Shown: one piece after another, positions 16,715 to 26,547 of the stretch | How positions within the stretch are numbered: the stretch's first letter is position 1 | Layout: every line of letters begins with the position of its first letter | Assembly (NCBI RefSeq): GCF_004125265.1 | Contig: NZ_RDTE01000003.1 | Coordinates: forward strand, 3,100,001-3,164,000 | From: Streptomyces lydicus | Lineage (GTDB): Bacteria; Actinomycetota; Actinomycetes; Streptomycetales; Streptomycetaceae | Length of the DNA: 64,000 nucleotides | Direction: 5' to 3' | The notes under the pieces: generated by a model | What the model was told of the DNA's origin: nothing | The model's database searches: none | Seen by the model: only the letters and a program-made list of their open reading frames with translations | Made by a program: the position numbers and the translations under genes

Positions 16715-17308
16715 ATGTCTCTCGCCCTTGACGCCGCCGCTCAGGACCTCCTGTTCCGGGAGGCCCAGACCGCCAACACGTTCACGGACGAGCCGGTGAC
16801 GGACGAGCAGGTCCAGGCCATCTACGACCTGGTGAAGTTCGGCCCGACCGCTTTCAACCAGTCGCCGCTGCGGATAACCCTGGTCCGTTCCCAGGAGGCC
16901 CGTGAGCGCCTGGTCAACCACGCCATGGGCGCCAACGGCCCGAAGACCCTCAGCGCGCCGCTGACCGCGATCCTCTCCGTGGACCTGGACTTCCACGAGA
17001 AGCTGCCGCAGCTCTTCCCGCACGCCCCGGGCATCAAGGACACCTTCTTCTCCGAGGCCGCGCGCCGCGAGGTGGCCGGCACCCAGAACGCCACCCTCCA
17101 GGCCGGTTACTTCATCGTCGGCGTCCGCGCCGCCGGCCTGGCCGCCGGCCCGATGACCGGCTTCGACTTCACCGGCGTCGACAAGGAGTTCTTCGGCGAC
17201 GGCAAGCAGAAGTCGTTCCTCATCATCAACATCGGCAAGCCGGGCGCCGAGGCGTTCTTCCCGCGCTCCCCGCGGCTGACCTTCGACGAGGCCGTCGCCA
17301 CCGTCTGA
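16715..17308 (+). CDS. Malonic semialdehyde reductase / nitroreductase family (RutE-HadB type)
   Basis: 197 residues, FMN-dependent NAD(P)H oxidoreductase. The FMN-binding Arg start of typical nitroreductases is replaced by REAQTANTFTDEPVTDEQVQAIYDLVKFGPTAFNQSPLR, the characteristic RutE/HadB pattern. AARREVAGTQNATLQAGYFIVGVRAAGLAAGPMTGFD and FLIINIGKPG complete the fold. Homologues reduce malonic semialdehyde from uracil breakdown or act on haloacid by-products; no rut genes are adjacent, so the real substrate is open. It has its own promoter upstream and a strong hairpin downstream shared with the convergent DUF4245 gene. Confidence 0.9.
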   Translation: MSLALDAAAQDLLFREAQTANTFTDEPVTDEQVQAIYDLVKFGPTAFNQSPLRITLVRSQEARERLVNHAMGANGPKTLSAPLTAILSVDLDFHEKLPQLFPHAPGIKDTFFSEAARREVAGTQNATLQAGYFIVGVRAAGLAAGPMTGFDFTGVDKEFFGDGKQKSFLIINIGKPGAEAFFPRSPRLTFDEAVATV

Positions 17309-17337
17309 GCGGGCGCCGGGGCTCCCAGCCCACGCAT

Positions 17338-17372
17338 GAGGCCGCCGCACCCCTCCCGGGTGCGGCGGCCTC
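17338..17372. terminator. Bidirectional hairpin between nitroreductase and DUF4245 genes
   Basis: A perfect stem of about 15 base pairs (GAGGCCGCCGCACCC with its complement) with a five-base loop lies between two convergent genes. Confidence 0.8.
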
Positions 17373-17401
17373 CTCGTTCTCCTGCTCGGCATCCGCGCCG
17401 C

Positions 17402-17965
17402 TCAGCCCTTCTTCGCCACCAGCGCGGCGGCCAGATCGGCGAGCCGCCCGTACGGCGCGGTGCCGGTGACGACCGTGGTCACCCCGGGCTCCTCGCGGAC
17501 CAGCGCGTTGTACTTGTCGCCCTTGTAGCGGTCCCACTTCTTGCTGCCGACGGCCTGCTTGCCCTCGGCCTTGGTCGCGCCGAGCGTGACCTCCTGTATG
17601 AACTTCCGCGGCTGGGCGTCGCTCTGCTCGACGGACGCGTACTCCTGCTCCGGGTCGAGCATGCCCAGGTGCCAGGCACCGCCCTTGCCGTCCTCGCTCG
17701 CCTTGTACGAGACGGAGGTGGCACGCCAGGTCTTGGGCAGCCCCTCGGGCGCGGCGACCGGGTAGGGCGCCGCCCGCCGGGCCGTGATCAGTTCGACGCG
17801 GTAGTCGACCTTCTTGACCGCGTTCCGCGCCGCGTCCGCGCTCTCGTCGTGCGGGATGAAGAGATAGATCGCCCCGACGAGGATGCCGATCACCGCCAGT
17901 GACAGGACCATGTCCCGCACCGTTTGCCTGCCTCGCATACCTGCCACGCCCCTATGGTCCCCCAT
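17402..17965 (-). CDS. DUF4245 membrane-anchored protein
   Basis: 187 residues if started at the ATG at 17965; a start at the ATG at 17938 (MRGRQTVRDMV) is equally possible. One membrane segment (DMVLSLAVIGILVGAIYLFI) near the N-terminus is followed by an extracytoplasmic DUF4245 domain (VDYRVELITARRAAPYPVAAPEGLP, WHLGMLDPEQEYASVEQSD, VTTVVTGTAPYGRLADLAAAL). The family is actinobacterial, of unknown function, and usually adjacent to glpX as here. It is divergent from glpX across about 210 bases. Confidence 0.87.
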   Translation of the reverse strand: MGDHRGVAGMRGRQTVRDMVLSLAVIGILVGAIYLFIPHDESADAARNAVKKVDYRVELITARRAAPYPVAAPEGLPKTWRATSVSYKASEDGKGGAWHLGMLDPEQEYASVEQSDAQPRKFIQEVTLGATKAEGKQAVGSKKWDRYKGDKYNALVREEPGVTTVVTGTAPYGRLADLAAALVAKKG

Positions 17966-18174
17966 CCCCGCCGCGGCTCCGACAGGCCCCCCGGCAAAGC
18001 CCGTCACCTGTGCAAACACCCACGTGACCGGCTCCCCCACCGCTGCTCATGCGTAGGGCCCTCTGCTCATTTTGGCGGCCTGGAGATACTGTGAACCTCC
18101 GGGGGAAACCCCCGCACCCCCGCACAGTCACCCTCATTCCTTCACGGCCGACGCCGTTCAGAAAGGTGCGCTCG

Positions 18175-19206
18175 ATGAGCGAGCATCATCTCCCGTCCCA
18201 ACTCGAGGTCAGCCCCGAGGCGCCGGACCGCAACCTCGCCCTGGAACTCGTCCGGGTCACCGAGGCCGGCGCCATGGCGTCGGGCCGCTGGGTGGGGCGG
18301 GGTGACAAGAACGGCGCGGACGGCGCGGCGGTCAAGGCCATGCGCGCCCTGATCCACACCGTCTCGATGAACGGCGTCGTGGTCATCGGGGAGGGCGAGA
18401 AGGACAACGCCCCGATGCTCTACAACGGCGAGCGCGTGGGTGACGGCACCGGCGCGGAGTGCGACGTGGCCGTGGACCCGGTGGACGGGACGACGCTGAC
18501 CGCCAAGGGCATGGCGAACGCGGTGTCCGTGATGGCGGTGGCCGAGCGGGGCTCGATGTTCGACCCGTCCGCGGTCTTCTACATGGACAAGCTCGCCACG
18601 GGCCCGGAGGCGGCGGACTTCGTCGACATCACGGCGCCGGTGGCCGTGAACATCAAGCGGATCGCGAAGGCGAAGAAGTCCGCGGTCGAGGACGTCACCG
18701 TGGTCATCCTGGACCGGCCCCGCCACGACGGCCTGGTCAAAGAGGTCCGGGAGGCCGGGGCCCGGATCAAGTTCATCGCCGACGGCGATGTCGCCGGCGC
18801 GATCATGGCGGCCCGTGAGGGCACCGGCGTGGACCTGCTGCTGGGCATCGGCGGTACGCCCGAGGGCATCATCGCGGCCTGTGCGCTGAAGTGCCTGGGC
18901 GGCGCCTTCCAGGGCAAGCTGTGGCCCAAGGACGACGAGGAGCGCCAGCGCGCGCTGGACGCCGGCCACGACCTGGACAAGGTGCTGGAGATCGGCGACC
19001 TGGTCCGCGGCGACAACGTCTTCTTCGTCGCCACCGGCATCACCGACGGCGAACTGCTGCGCGGCGTGCGCTACCGCGCCGAGAACGCCTACACCCAGTC
19101 CCTGGTGATGCGCTCCAAGTCCGGCACCATCCGCCAGATCGACTCCCAGCACCGGCTGTCCAAGCTGCGTGCCTACAGCTCGGTGGACTTCGAGCGCCCC
19201 AGCTAA
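18175..19206 (+). CDS. glpX: Class II fructose-1,6-bisphosphatase
   Basis: 343 residues from an ATG at 18175 with AAAGG upstream. It hydrolyses fructose-1,6-bisphosphate in gluconeogenesis. The metal-dependent, lithium-sensitive phosphatase motif VDPVDGTTLTAKG starts at Asp101. VVIGEGEKDNAPMLYNGE earlier supplies Glu/Asp metal ligands. LLGIGGTPEGIIAACALKCLGG and the C-terminal GVRYRAENAYTQSLVMRSKSGTIRQID bind substrate. It is the usual main FBPase in actinobacteria, which lack class I enzyme. A long hairpin follows the gene. Confidence 0.96.
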   Translation: MSEHHLPSQLEVSPEAPDRNLALELVRVTEAGAMASGRWVGRGDKNGADGAAVKAMRALIHTVSMNGVVVIGEGEKDNAPMLYNGERVGDGTGAECDVAVDPVDGTTLTAKGMANAVSVMAVAERGSMFDPSAVFYMDKLATGPEAADFVDITAPVAVNIKRIAKAKKSAVEDVTVVILDRPRHDGLVKEVREAGARIKFIADGDVAGAIMAAREGTGVDLLLGIGGTPEGIIAACALKCLGGAFQGKLWPKDDEERQRALDAGHDLDKVLEIGDLVRGDNVFFVATGITDGELLRGVRYRAENAYTQSLVMRSKSGTIRQIDSQHRLSKLRAYSSVDFERPS

Positions 19207-19249
19207 CGGGTGGTGCGGCCGGCCCGTGCAACCGGCCCGCCCGTCCCCA

Positions 19250-19290
19250 CACTTCGCCCCCGCCGGAAAGTCTCCGGCGGGGGCGAAGTG
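19250..19290. terminator. Bidirectional hairpin between glpX and wblI
   Basis: A perfect 18-base-pair stem (CACTTCGCCCCCGCCGGA and complement) with a five-base loop separates two convergent genes. Confidence 0.85.
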
Positions 19291-19355
19291 GCCCAGACGC
19301 CCTGGGGTGCGTCCTGCCTGGGGTGCGTCCTGTGGGCCGAAGCCTCGCGCGGCCG

Positions 19356-19715
19356 CTATCCGGCGGCCGGCATACGGGCGGCTCGCTGGAGCTCGGCCTC
19401 CCGGCGCCGCCGGCGGGTCAGCACGACCCGGCGCTCGGCCGCGGTCAGCCCGCCCCACACGCCGTACGGCTCGGGCTGGAGCAGCGCATGCTCCCGGCAT
19501 TCGACCATCACCGGGCAGCGGGCACAGACCCGTTTCGCGGCTTCTTCCCTGGCCAGCCGCGCGGCGGTCGGTTCCTTGGACGGGGCGAAGAACAGCCCGG
19601 CTTCGTCCCGGCGGCACACCGCCTCCGAATGCCAGGGGCCGGCCTCGTCGCGATCAGGCACTTGCTGGGACGGAACGACAGCGGCATCCTGCAGGGGCTG
19701 ATGCGGTAGCAGCAC
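19356..19715 (-). CDS. wblI: WhiB-like iron-sulfur transcription factor (WblI type)
   Basis: 119 residues from a GTG at 19715 with AGGAG seven bases upstream. The four cluster cysteines are Cys34, Cys64, Cys67 and Cys73 (AVC...RVCARCPVMVEC), followed by the turn GVWGG at 85-89 and a basic C-terminus TRRRRREAELQRAA. WhiB-like proteins bind a 4Fe-4S cluster and partner the main sigma factor to control development or redox responses. The name rests on position beside glpX as I remember it in S. coelicolor; the family assignment itself is secure. Confidence 0.88.
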   Translation of the reverse strand: MLLPHQPLQDAAVVPSQQVPDRDEAGPWHSEAVCRRDEAGLFFAPSKEPTAARLAREEAAKRVCARCPVMVECREHALLQPEPYGVWGGLTAAERRVVLTRRRRREAELQRAARMPAAG

Positions 19716-20067
19716 GGTCTACTCCTGACGACGGCTTCGGCGCGAGAATCACCCTTGCCCGCCTCGCTGCGCACGGCCGATTTCCGCACCCCGCAGCCGT
19801 ACGAGAGACGATGCACCAGCCCTACCCGCTGTACGCACGCTTATGCACACCGTGGCGATCGTGCGACAACGAGACAATCGCGAGTGGTGCCGCCTCCCTG
19901 CCCGCGCCCGAGCCGCGCCCAACGGGTCACCCGCGCCCGGGCGGTGGCCGATCGCCGTACGCGCCCCCGCGGGTCCGCGCTCTCACCCCTCGGATACCCG
20001 GGTCCCGCCCGTGCCCTCCCCTGCCCCTCTTCTGTCCCTCTTCTGTCCCTCTCCCGGTTCCGTGCCC
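19716..20067. other. Gene-free stretch upstream of wblI
   Basis: 352 bases that should contain the wblI promoter. No clear promoter pair, hairpin, repeat or small gene was recognised. Confidence 0.4.
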
Positions 20068-20934
20068 CTACCGGAACCGGTCCCGGCGCTCACGCCGTGC
20101 GTCGCGCAGCCGTTCCTGCCACTCGTGGCGGTCGTGGCGCAGTTGGTGGTGCCGTTCACGCCGCTCCTCGCGCAGCTCGTGGCGGAGCGCCCGGTGGTCC
20201 TCCCACACCCGGTCGCGCAGATCCCGGATCCAGGAGCCGCGCTTGGGCCTGGCCTCCACGCTGCCCAGCACGGCATAGCCGTTGACCAGGATCTGTGGGG
20301 CGTTGCCGTCCTCGGAGTCATGGGTCTCGATCTCGAAGTTGCCGAGGATTCCGGAGCCGCTGCTGCGCAGGGTGACGTTCTCCGGGACCCGGATCTCCAC
20401 GCTGCCGAAGACGGCCGTGACATTGATCTGGACCTGCTGCTGCGGGAAGACCGCCTCGGTCAGATCGATCTCGACGCTGCCGAAGAGTGCGAAGGCATTG
20501 ATCCGCGCGGGGGCCTGCCACCGGCCCTTGCGCATGGAGGCGCTGAAGATCGCGACGAGGTTCTGGTCCGGAACCGGGGCGCGGGGGCCGTAGACGTACG
20601 CGTCCGGGCCCGGCTGGGCGCGGCCGGCGTCCGCCGCGGGCAGATCCCGTACGACGGGCTCCAGTTCACCCATGGTCTTGGCGCGGTAGACCGTGTCGAT
20701 CCGCTCGGCGTGCTCCTGCGGGTCCAGCCGGCCCTCGGCCAGCGCCTCGCGGAGGATCGCGGCGACCCGGTCGCGGTCCGCGTCGGACGCCCTGATGTCC
20801 CCCTCGGCCACCGCGGGCGGCGCGGACACCGGCTTGGTCATGTTCACCGGCTGCTGCTCCTGCGGTTGGTCCTGCTTCCGAAGCGGTCCGGGCGGGTTCT
20901 CGGGGCCCGGTCGTCCCCCGTTGTCTGCATCCAC
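20068..20934 (-). CDS. DUF1707 (SHOCT-like) protein with LiaF-like C-terminal region
   Basis: 288 residues from a GTG at 20934. The N-terminal DUF1707 domain is IRASDADRDRVAAILREALAEGRLDPQEHAERIDTVYRAKTMGELEPVVRDLP. A beta-rich segment with three repeats of the type FGSVEIDL / FGSVEIRVP / LGSVEARP resembles the LiaF-like cell-wall-stress domain. The last 50 residues are extremely Arg/His-rich and probably helical. No membrane segment is present. TACGCT lies six bases before the GTG, so the message may be leaderless. It is divergent from the class I fumarase gene across 200 bases. The function is unknown. Confidence 0.87.
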   Translation of the reverse strand: MDADNGGRPGPENPPGPLRKQDQPQEQQPVNMTKPVSAPPAVAEGDIRASDADRDRVAAILREALAEGRLDPQEHAERIDTVYRAKTMGELEPVVRDLPAADAGRAQPGPDAYVYGPRAPVPDQNLVAIFSASMRKGRWQAPARINAFALFGSVEIDLTEAVFPQQQVQINVTAVFGSVEIRVPENVTLRSSGSGILGNFEIETHDSEDGNAPQILVNGYAVLGSVEARPKRGSWIRDLRDRVWEDHRALRHELREERRERHHQLRHDRHEWQERLRDARRERRDRFR

Positions 20935-21134
20935 AGGCTCAGCGTACCGAAACGCGATAGATCGCGACTAGGGATCGGCGGGGACGGCTCTCGGCCGGTT
21001 CTCGGACAGCTCCCGGACGGCTCTCCCGCCGACTGAGCCCGACCTCACAGCGGCGTCCGCGCCCCGGGGTTCTACGCTGTGGAGGCGCTGCCGTAGATGC
21101 CAGCCGGACCTCTCCGAGTAAGGAATGACCTTCG

Positions 21135-22808
<1,674 letters not shown>

Positions 22809-22825
22809 CGCACCCGCTGACCCGC

Positions 22826-22860
22826 GACAGGGCCCCTGACTTGGCGTCAGGGGCCCTGTC
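22826..22860 (+). terminator. Hairpin terminator of the class I fumarase gene
   Basis: A perfect 15-base-pair stem (GACAGGGCCCCTGAC and complement) with a TTGGC loop starts 18 bases after the stop codon. Confidence 0.85.
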
Positions 22861-23004
22861 GCTGCCGTGGAAGCACACCGGCCCCGCTGCACCGGGCATG
22901 ATCCTTATTCCAGGACGGGAATAGCACCGTGCCGGCGTGGACGCCTCGCCGAGGCGCCCCTAGCGTCGTCCCTGAGCCGGGAAGCACCCGGTACCGAAGG
23001 GGGC

Positions 23005-23217
23005 ATGGTGGGCAAGGAGAGCCTTACGCGGTTGACGGGGAATGTCCACGGGCCGGACTGCGATGACGACGACTGCCCCAACGTCTACGCCACCGGGCGG
23101 GGTTCGTTCATCGTCCAGGGCGACGCCTACTACGGCTTTGAGGCGCCGAAAGGGGAAGGTCTCGTGGAGATCCCCGAGCACGTACTGAGGGAGGCTGTCC
23201 GTGTTCTTGGATGGTGA
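23005..23217 (+). CDS. Small YAT-RG-IVQG protein (cassette member, copy 2)
   Basis: 70 residues from an ATG at 23005 with AAGGGGG directly upstream. LTRLTGNVHGPDCDDDDCP is followed by NVYATGRGSFIVQG and GEGLVEIPEHVLREAVRV. The gene at 8288-8479 is the homologue in copy 1. The acidic Cys-containing stretch (CDDDDC) is stronger here and could bind metal. Its end overlaps the next gene by 17 bases, so translation is coupled. The function is unknown. Confidence 0.78.
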   Translation: MVGKESLTRLTGNVHGPDCDDDDCPNVYATGRGSFIVQGDAYYGFEAPKGEGLVEIPEHVLREAVRVLGW

Positions 23218-23719
23218 AGAGTGGCGCAATTTCTTCGACAGCTTCACGCACGAAGCCTTTCGTTTCGAAACTCAGCCGAAATACACCATGCCCAAAGAGA
23301 CCCCGAGCCTGGCGAGGTTCCTGCGCGGCGAGAGCAAGCCCGAAGACCACAACAGTCGATGGCACGAACGCGTGCGCGCCTACGTCGATGCGGGAAAGTG
23401 GATCGGTCGCGTACGCATCATCAGCCGGCCGCTGACCGAATACCAGCGGTACCAACTGGCCTGGGGAATCCCAGGAAACGTGGCCGCCGGTGAAGACATC
23501 CGCATTCTCGACATGACCGAGCGGGACATCGGACTGCCCACCGGTCAGGATTGGTGGATGCTCGACGAATCACGAGTCGTCCACCTGAACTACCGGCCGG
23601 ACGGAACACAGATCGGTCGGGAAGTCATGGAAGGCGACATCGAGCCCTACCGGCGATGGAAGCGCCTTGCCTTCGAGGCGGCGATTCCCTTCTCCGAGTA
23701 CACGAGACTTCACGGGTGA
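23201..23719 (+). CDS. DUF6879 family protein (cassette member, copy 2, intact)
   Basis: 172 residues from a GTG at 23201 that overlaps the upstream stop by 17 bases. The family pattern is complete: FFDSFTHEAFRFET near the N-terminus, ARFLRGESKPEDHNSRWHERV, GRVRIISRPLTEYQRYQLAWG, GEDIRILDMTERD, DWWMLDESRVVHLNYRPDG, and a final PYRRWKRLAFEAAIPFSEY. No membrane or catalytic motif is seen. In Streptomyces these proteins lie next to DUF5753 XRE regulators, where other loci carry DUF397, so they may be the regulator's partner; this is inference. The copy at 7788-8304 is broken. Confidence 0.85.
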   Translation: MFLDGEEWRNFFDSFTHEAFRFETQPKYTMPKETPSLARFLRGESKPEDHNSRWHERVRAYVDAGKWIGRVRIISRPLTEYQRYQLAWGIPGNVAAGEDIRILDMTERDIGLPTGQDWWMLDESRVVHLNYRPDGTQIGREVMEGDIEPYRRWKRLAFEAAIPFSEYTRLHG

Positions 23720-24555
23720 CGCTGGCCCCTGAACAGCTGGGGCAGTCCAAGAGCGACCTGGCGAAGGCACTCAGAGAACTGCGGAAGCGAGTCGGTCTCA
23801 CCGGGGACCGGCTCGCCAGGCGTTGCGCTATGAGTCAGAGCAAGATCTCAAAGATCGAGACCGGCAGGATCACGCCCAGCATCGTCGACGTGCAGTGCAT
23901 CCTCAGCGCCCTCGAAGCGCCGCGGGAGCTGACTGCGGAAATAACCGCGCTGGCCCGCATCGCAAACACCGAGTGGCAGGACAAACGGTCCTCGTGGCGT
24001 CGCGGCCTCGACAAGCGCCAGACGGAGCTGGCGTCACTCGAAGCGGCAGCGACGGACCTCCGGTATTTCCTGCCGGCCATCATCACGGGATTGCTGGCCA
24101 CACCCGAATATGTGAGAGCCAGTCTCACACATTCACCGGTCGACACATCGAAGACTGTGGCCAAGAAAATCGAGCGGCAGACTGTCCTCTACGACAGGTC
24201 GAAGACGTTCACGTTCCTTCTGACCGAGCAGGCCATCAAGTGGGCCATCGTCCCGCCCGCGGCCATGGCCGTCCAGATCGACCGCCTGGCATCACTGTCC
24301 AGGCTTCCGAACATTCACCTGGGCGTCCTCCCCAATGGGACGGCGCTGGCACGCGGCCCCTTGAACACCTTCACCACGTACGACAGTCGACTGGCGACTG
24401 TCGAGACGTTCACCGGCCGCCTGGTCTTTCAGGATCCCAGAGACGTGACCCAGCACCGAGAGATCTTCGAGCTGTATCAGCAGCACGCCCTCTTCGGGGA
24501 AGAATCCCGAGAATTCCTCGCCGCGTGCGTTCACTCCATCCTTCATGATCTGTGA
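23716..24555 (+). CDS. XRE-family regulator with DUF5753, cassette copy 2
   Basis: 279 residues from a GTG at 23716 whose GTGA overlaps the DUF6879 stop. The helix-turn-helix is ALRELRKRVGLTGDRLARRCAMSQSKISKIETGRITPS. The DUF5753 domain follows: YFLPAIITGLLATPEYVRASL, VLYDRSKTFTFLLTEQAIKW, ASLSRLPNIHLGVLPNG and TYDSRLATVETFTGRLVFQDPRDV. It is clearly related to the regulator at 6961-7791 in sequence and gene order. It probably controls its own cassette. Confidence 0.9.
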   Translation: MTLAPEQLGQSKSDLAKALRELRKRVGLTGDRLARRCAMSQSKISKIETGRITPSIVDVQCILSALEAPRELTAEITALARIANTEWQDKRSSWRRGLDKRQTELASLEAAATDLRYFLPAIITGLLATPEYVRASLTHSPVDTSKTVAKKIERQTVLYDRSKTFTFLLTEQAIKWAIVPPAAMAVQIDRLASLSRLPNIHLGVLPNGTALARGPLNTFTTYDSRLATVETFTGRLVFQDPRDVTQHREIFELYQQHALFGEESREFLAACVHSILHDL

Positions 24556-24655
24556 TCCAGGGCTGATCTTTAGTCCAGGACAGGAATGATGGCGCCTCCC
24601 CGTCAGCACGGCCATTACGTTTGTCTCCCGCTCAGGAATCTCGAAAGGGAGCACG

Positions 24656-24871
24656 ATGCGCGAGGCAAAGACGACAATGACGCCACCTGTCTGGTCACCT
24701 TCCCCTCATTCCCCCGCGCCCGCACCGGCACAGGGGTGCGACATCTGTGGCGCACTGGCAAAGCAGCGCGCGGAAGCGCGGGCCAGGGGCGACTACTCGG
24801 CAGTGTCGGACTGCAATGTGGAACTGGCCGCGCATCCACATTGCAGGGCGGGCGACCGGAAGAGCGTATGA
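24656..24871 (+). CDS. Small Cys-x-x-Cys protein with GDYS-VSD motif (cassette member, copy 2)
   Basis: 71 residues from an ATG at 24656 with GGGAG upstream. A Pro-rich start is followed by GCDICGALAKQRAEARARGDYSAVSDCNVELAAHPHC, aligning with GCRECLGFAVQRANAVSIGDYSKVSDMNVILRAH of copy 1 at 6696-6899. Cys and His residues at both ends suggest a small zinc site. It lies 100 bases after the regulator. The function is unknown. Confidence 0.72.
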   Translation: MREAKTTMTPPVWSPSPHSPAPAPAQGCDICGALAKQRAEARARGDYSAVSDCNVELAAHPHCRAGDRKSV

Positions 24872-24987
24872 GGGCCACCGAGCCCTCTCCCCCACCGCAG
24901 AGGAAATCCCTTGCGGGCAAAGGGCCAGGCCATCGGCAGTGCGGCGGCACGGCCCCTCATGAGGAGGAGGTTGGCAGATGGGCGTGA
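24868..24987 (+). CDS. Very short candidate gene coupled to the preceding one
   Basis: 39 codons (MRATEPSPPPQRKSLAGK...). The ATG overlaps the previous TGA as ATGA, a common coupling pattern in this genome. No family is recognised and the composition is ordinary, so it may not be real. Confidence 0.25.
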   Translation: MRATEPSPPPQRKSLAGKGPGHRQCGGTAPHEEEVGRWA

Positions 24988-25163
24988 CGAGCGTCGATCG
25001 GTACGAGACGCGTGCAGCCGACGCGGAGGGGTGGCGCGGAGTCCCGTTCCGGCACCCCCGCGACCTGGTGACCGCCGAGAGCGACGGGGGGAAGCACGAC
25101 GCAGGGCCGATGCCGCCGGAGGCTCCGCGTGATCCTGCGCCGCAGGAGGGCGACGGCAAGTAG
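24978..25163 (+). CDS. Small hypothetical protein at end of cassette 2
   Basis: 61 residues (MGVTSVDRYETRAADAEGWRGVPF...EGDGK), hydrophilic and acidic at the end. GGAGG lies about nine bases before the ATG. It overlaps the very short candidate upstream by ten bases and precedes a strong hairpin. No family is recognised. Confidence 0.35.
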   Translation: MGVTSVDRYETRAADAEGWRGVPFRHPRDLVTAESDGGKHDAGPMPPEAPRDPAPQEGDGK

Positions 25164-25204
25164 ATGCCCCGGGCCTTTGGGCCGCCGCAACGCGGCCTGC
25201 CCCC

Positions 25205-25239
25205 GCCGCGGCCCCTGACTTCACGTCAGGGGCCGCGGC
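25205..25239. terminator. Bidirectional hairpin containing the TetR stop codon
   Basis: A perfect 15-base-pair stem (GCCGCGGCCCCTGAC and complement) with a TTCAC loop. It lies between the convergent cassette 2 and the TetR operon. The minus-strand TetR stop TGA (25226-25228) is part of the stem. The core CCCCTGAC/GTCAGGGG is shared with the fumarase terminator at 22826. Confidence 0.82.
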
Positions 25240-25870
25240 GTGCCGTGCTGCGCCGGATCCGGGCGCGTACGGCGCGCTGCGCGACCGGTCCCAGATCCTC
25301 CAATACGCCGACCAGTCCGGACAGTTGCTCCAGTGCGTCCAGGGCCGCCAGCGCCCCGTCCGGATCCACGCCCTCGTACAGTTCCAGGCCGACGAAGCCC
25401 GCGGCGAGCGCGCGGGAGAGGCCGGCGACGTCCACGAACGCGGCGATCGGCGTCCCGGCCAGCACCCGGGCCAGCACCGTTTCGATCTCCTCGATCCACG
25501 AAGTGAGTCCGGCGGCGGTCGCGGGGGCGAGGCGGGGCTGGGTCTGGGCACCGGCCAGGAGCTGGGCGAGAACGGCGACATGGCCGGCGGCACGCTCCTC
25601 GGCATGCAGTTCCCGGCCCAGCTCCAGGAATTCGGCGAGGCTGCCGACCTGGGCGAAGCGTTCGCGGTAGTGCGCGACGCGCTGCTCCGCGCCGTACCGG
25701 CAGGCGGCGGCGAGGAGTTCGTCGACGCTGCCGAAGTGGTAGAAGACCAGGGCCTGGTTGACTCCGGCGGCGGTGGCGATGGTGCGGGCCGAGGTCTTGG
25801 CGAGGCCCTGTTCGGTGAGCGTCCGCAGCGCACCGGCGAGCAGTTTCGTACGGGTATCGTCGGCGCTCAC
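25226..25870 (-). CDS. TetR-family repressor, last gene of the SRPBCC-DUF4166 operon
   Basis: 214 residues. The N-terminal helix-turn-helix is TRTKLLAGALRTLTEQGLAKTSARTIATAAGVNQALVFYHFGSVDELLAA. The C-terminal ligand domain has ELGRELHAEERAAGHVAVLAQLLAGAQTQPRLAPA and a putative pocket typical of small TetR regulators. The GTG at 25870 overlaps the DUF4166 stop as GTGA. The operon's promoter lies between two perfect palindromes at 27301-27352, the likely operator, so this protein should repress its own operon. The ligand is unknown. Confidence 0.88.
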   Translation of the reverse strand: MSADDTRTKLLAGALRTLTEQGLAKTSARTIATAAGVNQALVFYHFGSVDELLAAACRYGAEQRVAHYRERFAQVGSLAEFLELGRELHAEERAAGHVAVLAQLLAGAQTQPRLAPATAAGLTSWIEEIETVLARVLAGTPIAAFVDVAGLSRALAAGFVGLELYEGVDPDGALAALDALEQLSGLVGVLEDLGPVAQRAVRARIRRSTARRGP

Positions 25871-26547
25871 GCCCGGGCCTCCTCGCGCAGCGGCCGCAGC
25901 CCGGCGCGGACACCCCGCTCGGCGGCGTTCACGAACTCGGCGGAGAAGGACCCCTCGTAGCCGAAGAGCGGGCCGAACCGCCGGTTGCCGACCCGCACCT
26001 GGATCCGGAAGCGCCCGGCGGCCTCGTCGTACGACTCCCGCACCACGGCGTCGCCCCCGATCAGGTCCGGCACCCGGACGTCGACCGGCCCCTCCCGGAA
26101 GCGGTGCTCGCCGGAGCGGATGATCAGCGCCCCGCTGTCGTCCACGGTGAAGTGCAGATCGGTGGCGAGGTGCTGGTGGGTGCCGAGGTAGTCGACGACG
26201 CAGCCGCGCTCGGAGCTGAAGACCATGGTGGCGTCGAAGCGGCGGGGGCGGCGCGGGAAGGCGAAGGTCCGTACGAAGGTGACGGTTTCACGGCCGAAGG
26301 AGTCCGTGTACGGGACGTTCTCGATGACGAACGGGATGTCCCGGCCGGCTTGCGGGACGAGGATGTTGCGGCTGCCGCCGAGGGCCAGGAACGGCCGGAC
26401 GAAGCTGCGGCCGTGCCAGATCCGGTCCATCGTGCCCCGCCCGATGCACGCCTCACCGCTGTCGAGCCCGACGGAGAAGCGCCGCCGGATGCGCGGGTGA
26501 AGGCGGTCGAAGTCGGCGCCCAGGGCGCGCTGGAATATTGAGGTCAT
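25867..26547 (-). CDS. DUF4166 domain protein
   Basis: 226 residues, MTSIFQRALGADFDRLHPRIRRRFSVGLDSGEACIGRGTMDRIWHG. The DUF4166 domain runs nearly end to end (PFLALGGSRNILVPQAGRDIPFVIENVPYTDSFGRETVTFVRTF, RRFDATMVFSSERGCVVDYLGTHQHLATDLHFTVDDSGALIIRSG, GPLFGYEGSFSAEF). The family is often found with SDR or SRPBCC proteins and may bind lipid-like ligands; no enzymatic role is established to my knowledge. The ATG overlaps the previous stop in TGATGA, so translation is coupled to the SRPBCC gene. Confidence 0.85.
   Translation of the reverse strand: MTSIFQRALGADFDRLHPRIRRRFSVGLDSGEACIGRGTMDRIWHGRSFVRPFLALGGSRNILVPQAGRDIPFVIENVPYTDSFGRETVTFVRTFAFPRRPRRFDATMVFSSERGCVVDYLGTHQHLATDLHFTVDDSGALIIRSGEHRFREGPVDVRVPDLIGGDAVVRESYDEAAGRFRIQVRVGNRRFGPLFGYEGSFSAEFVNAAERGVRAGLRPLREEARA

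Noticed and set aside
20040..20110. Possible tandem repeat CCCTCTTCTGTCCCTCTTCTGT near 20031-20052
   Set aside because: Only about two copies of a ten-base unit next to the DUF1707 stop; too short to interpret.
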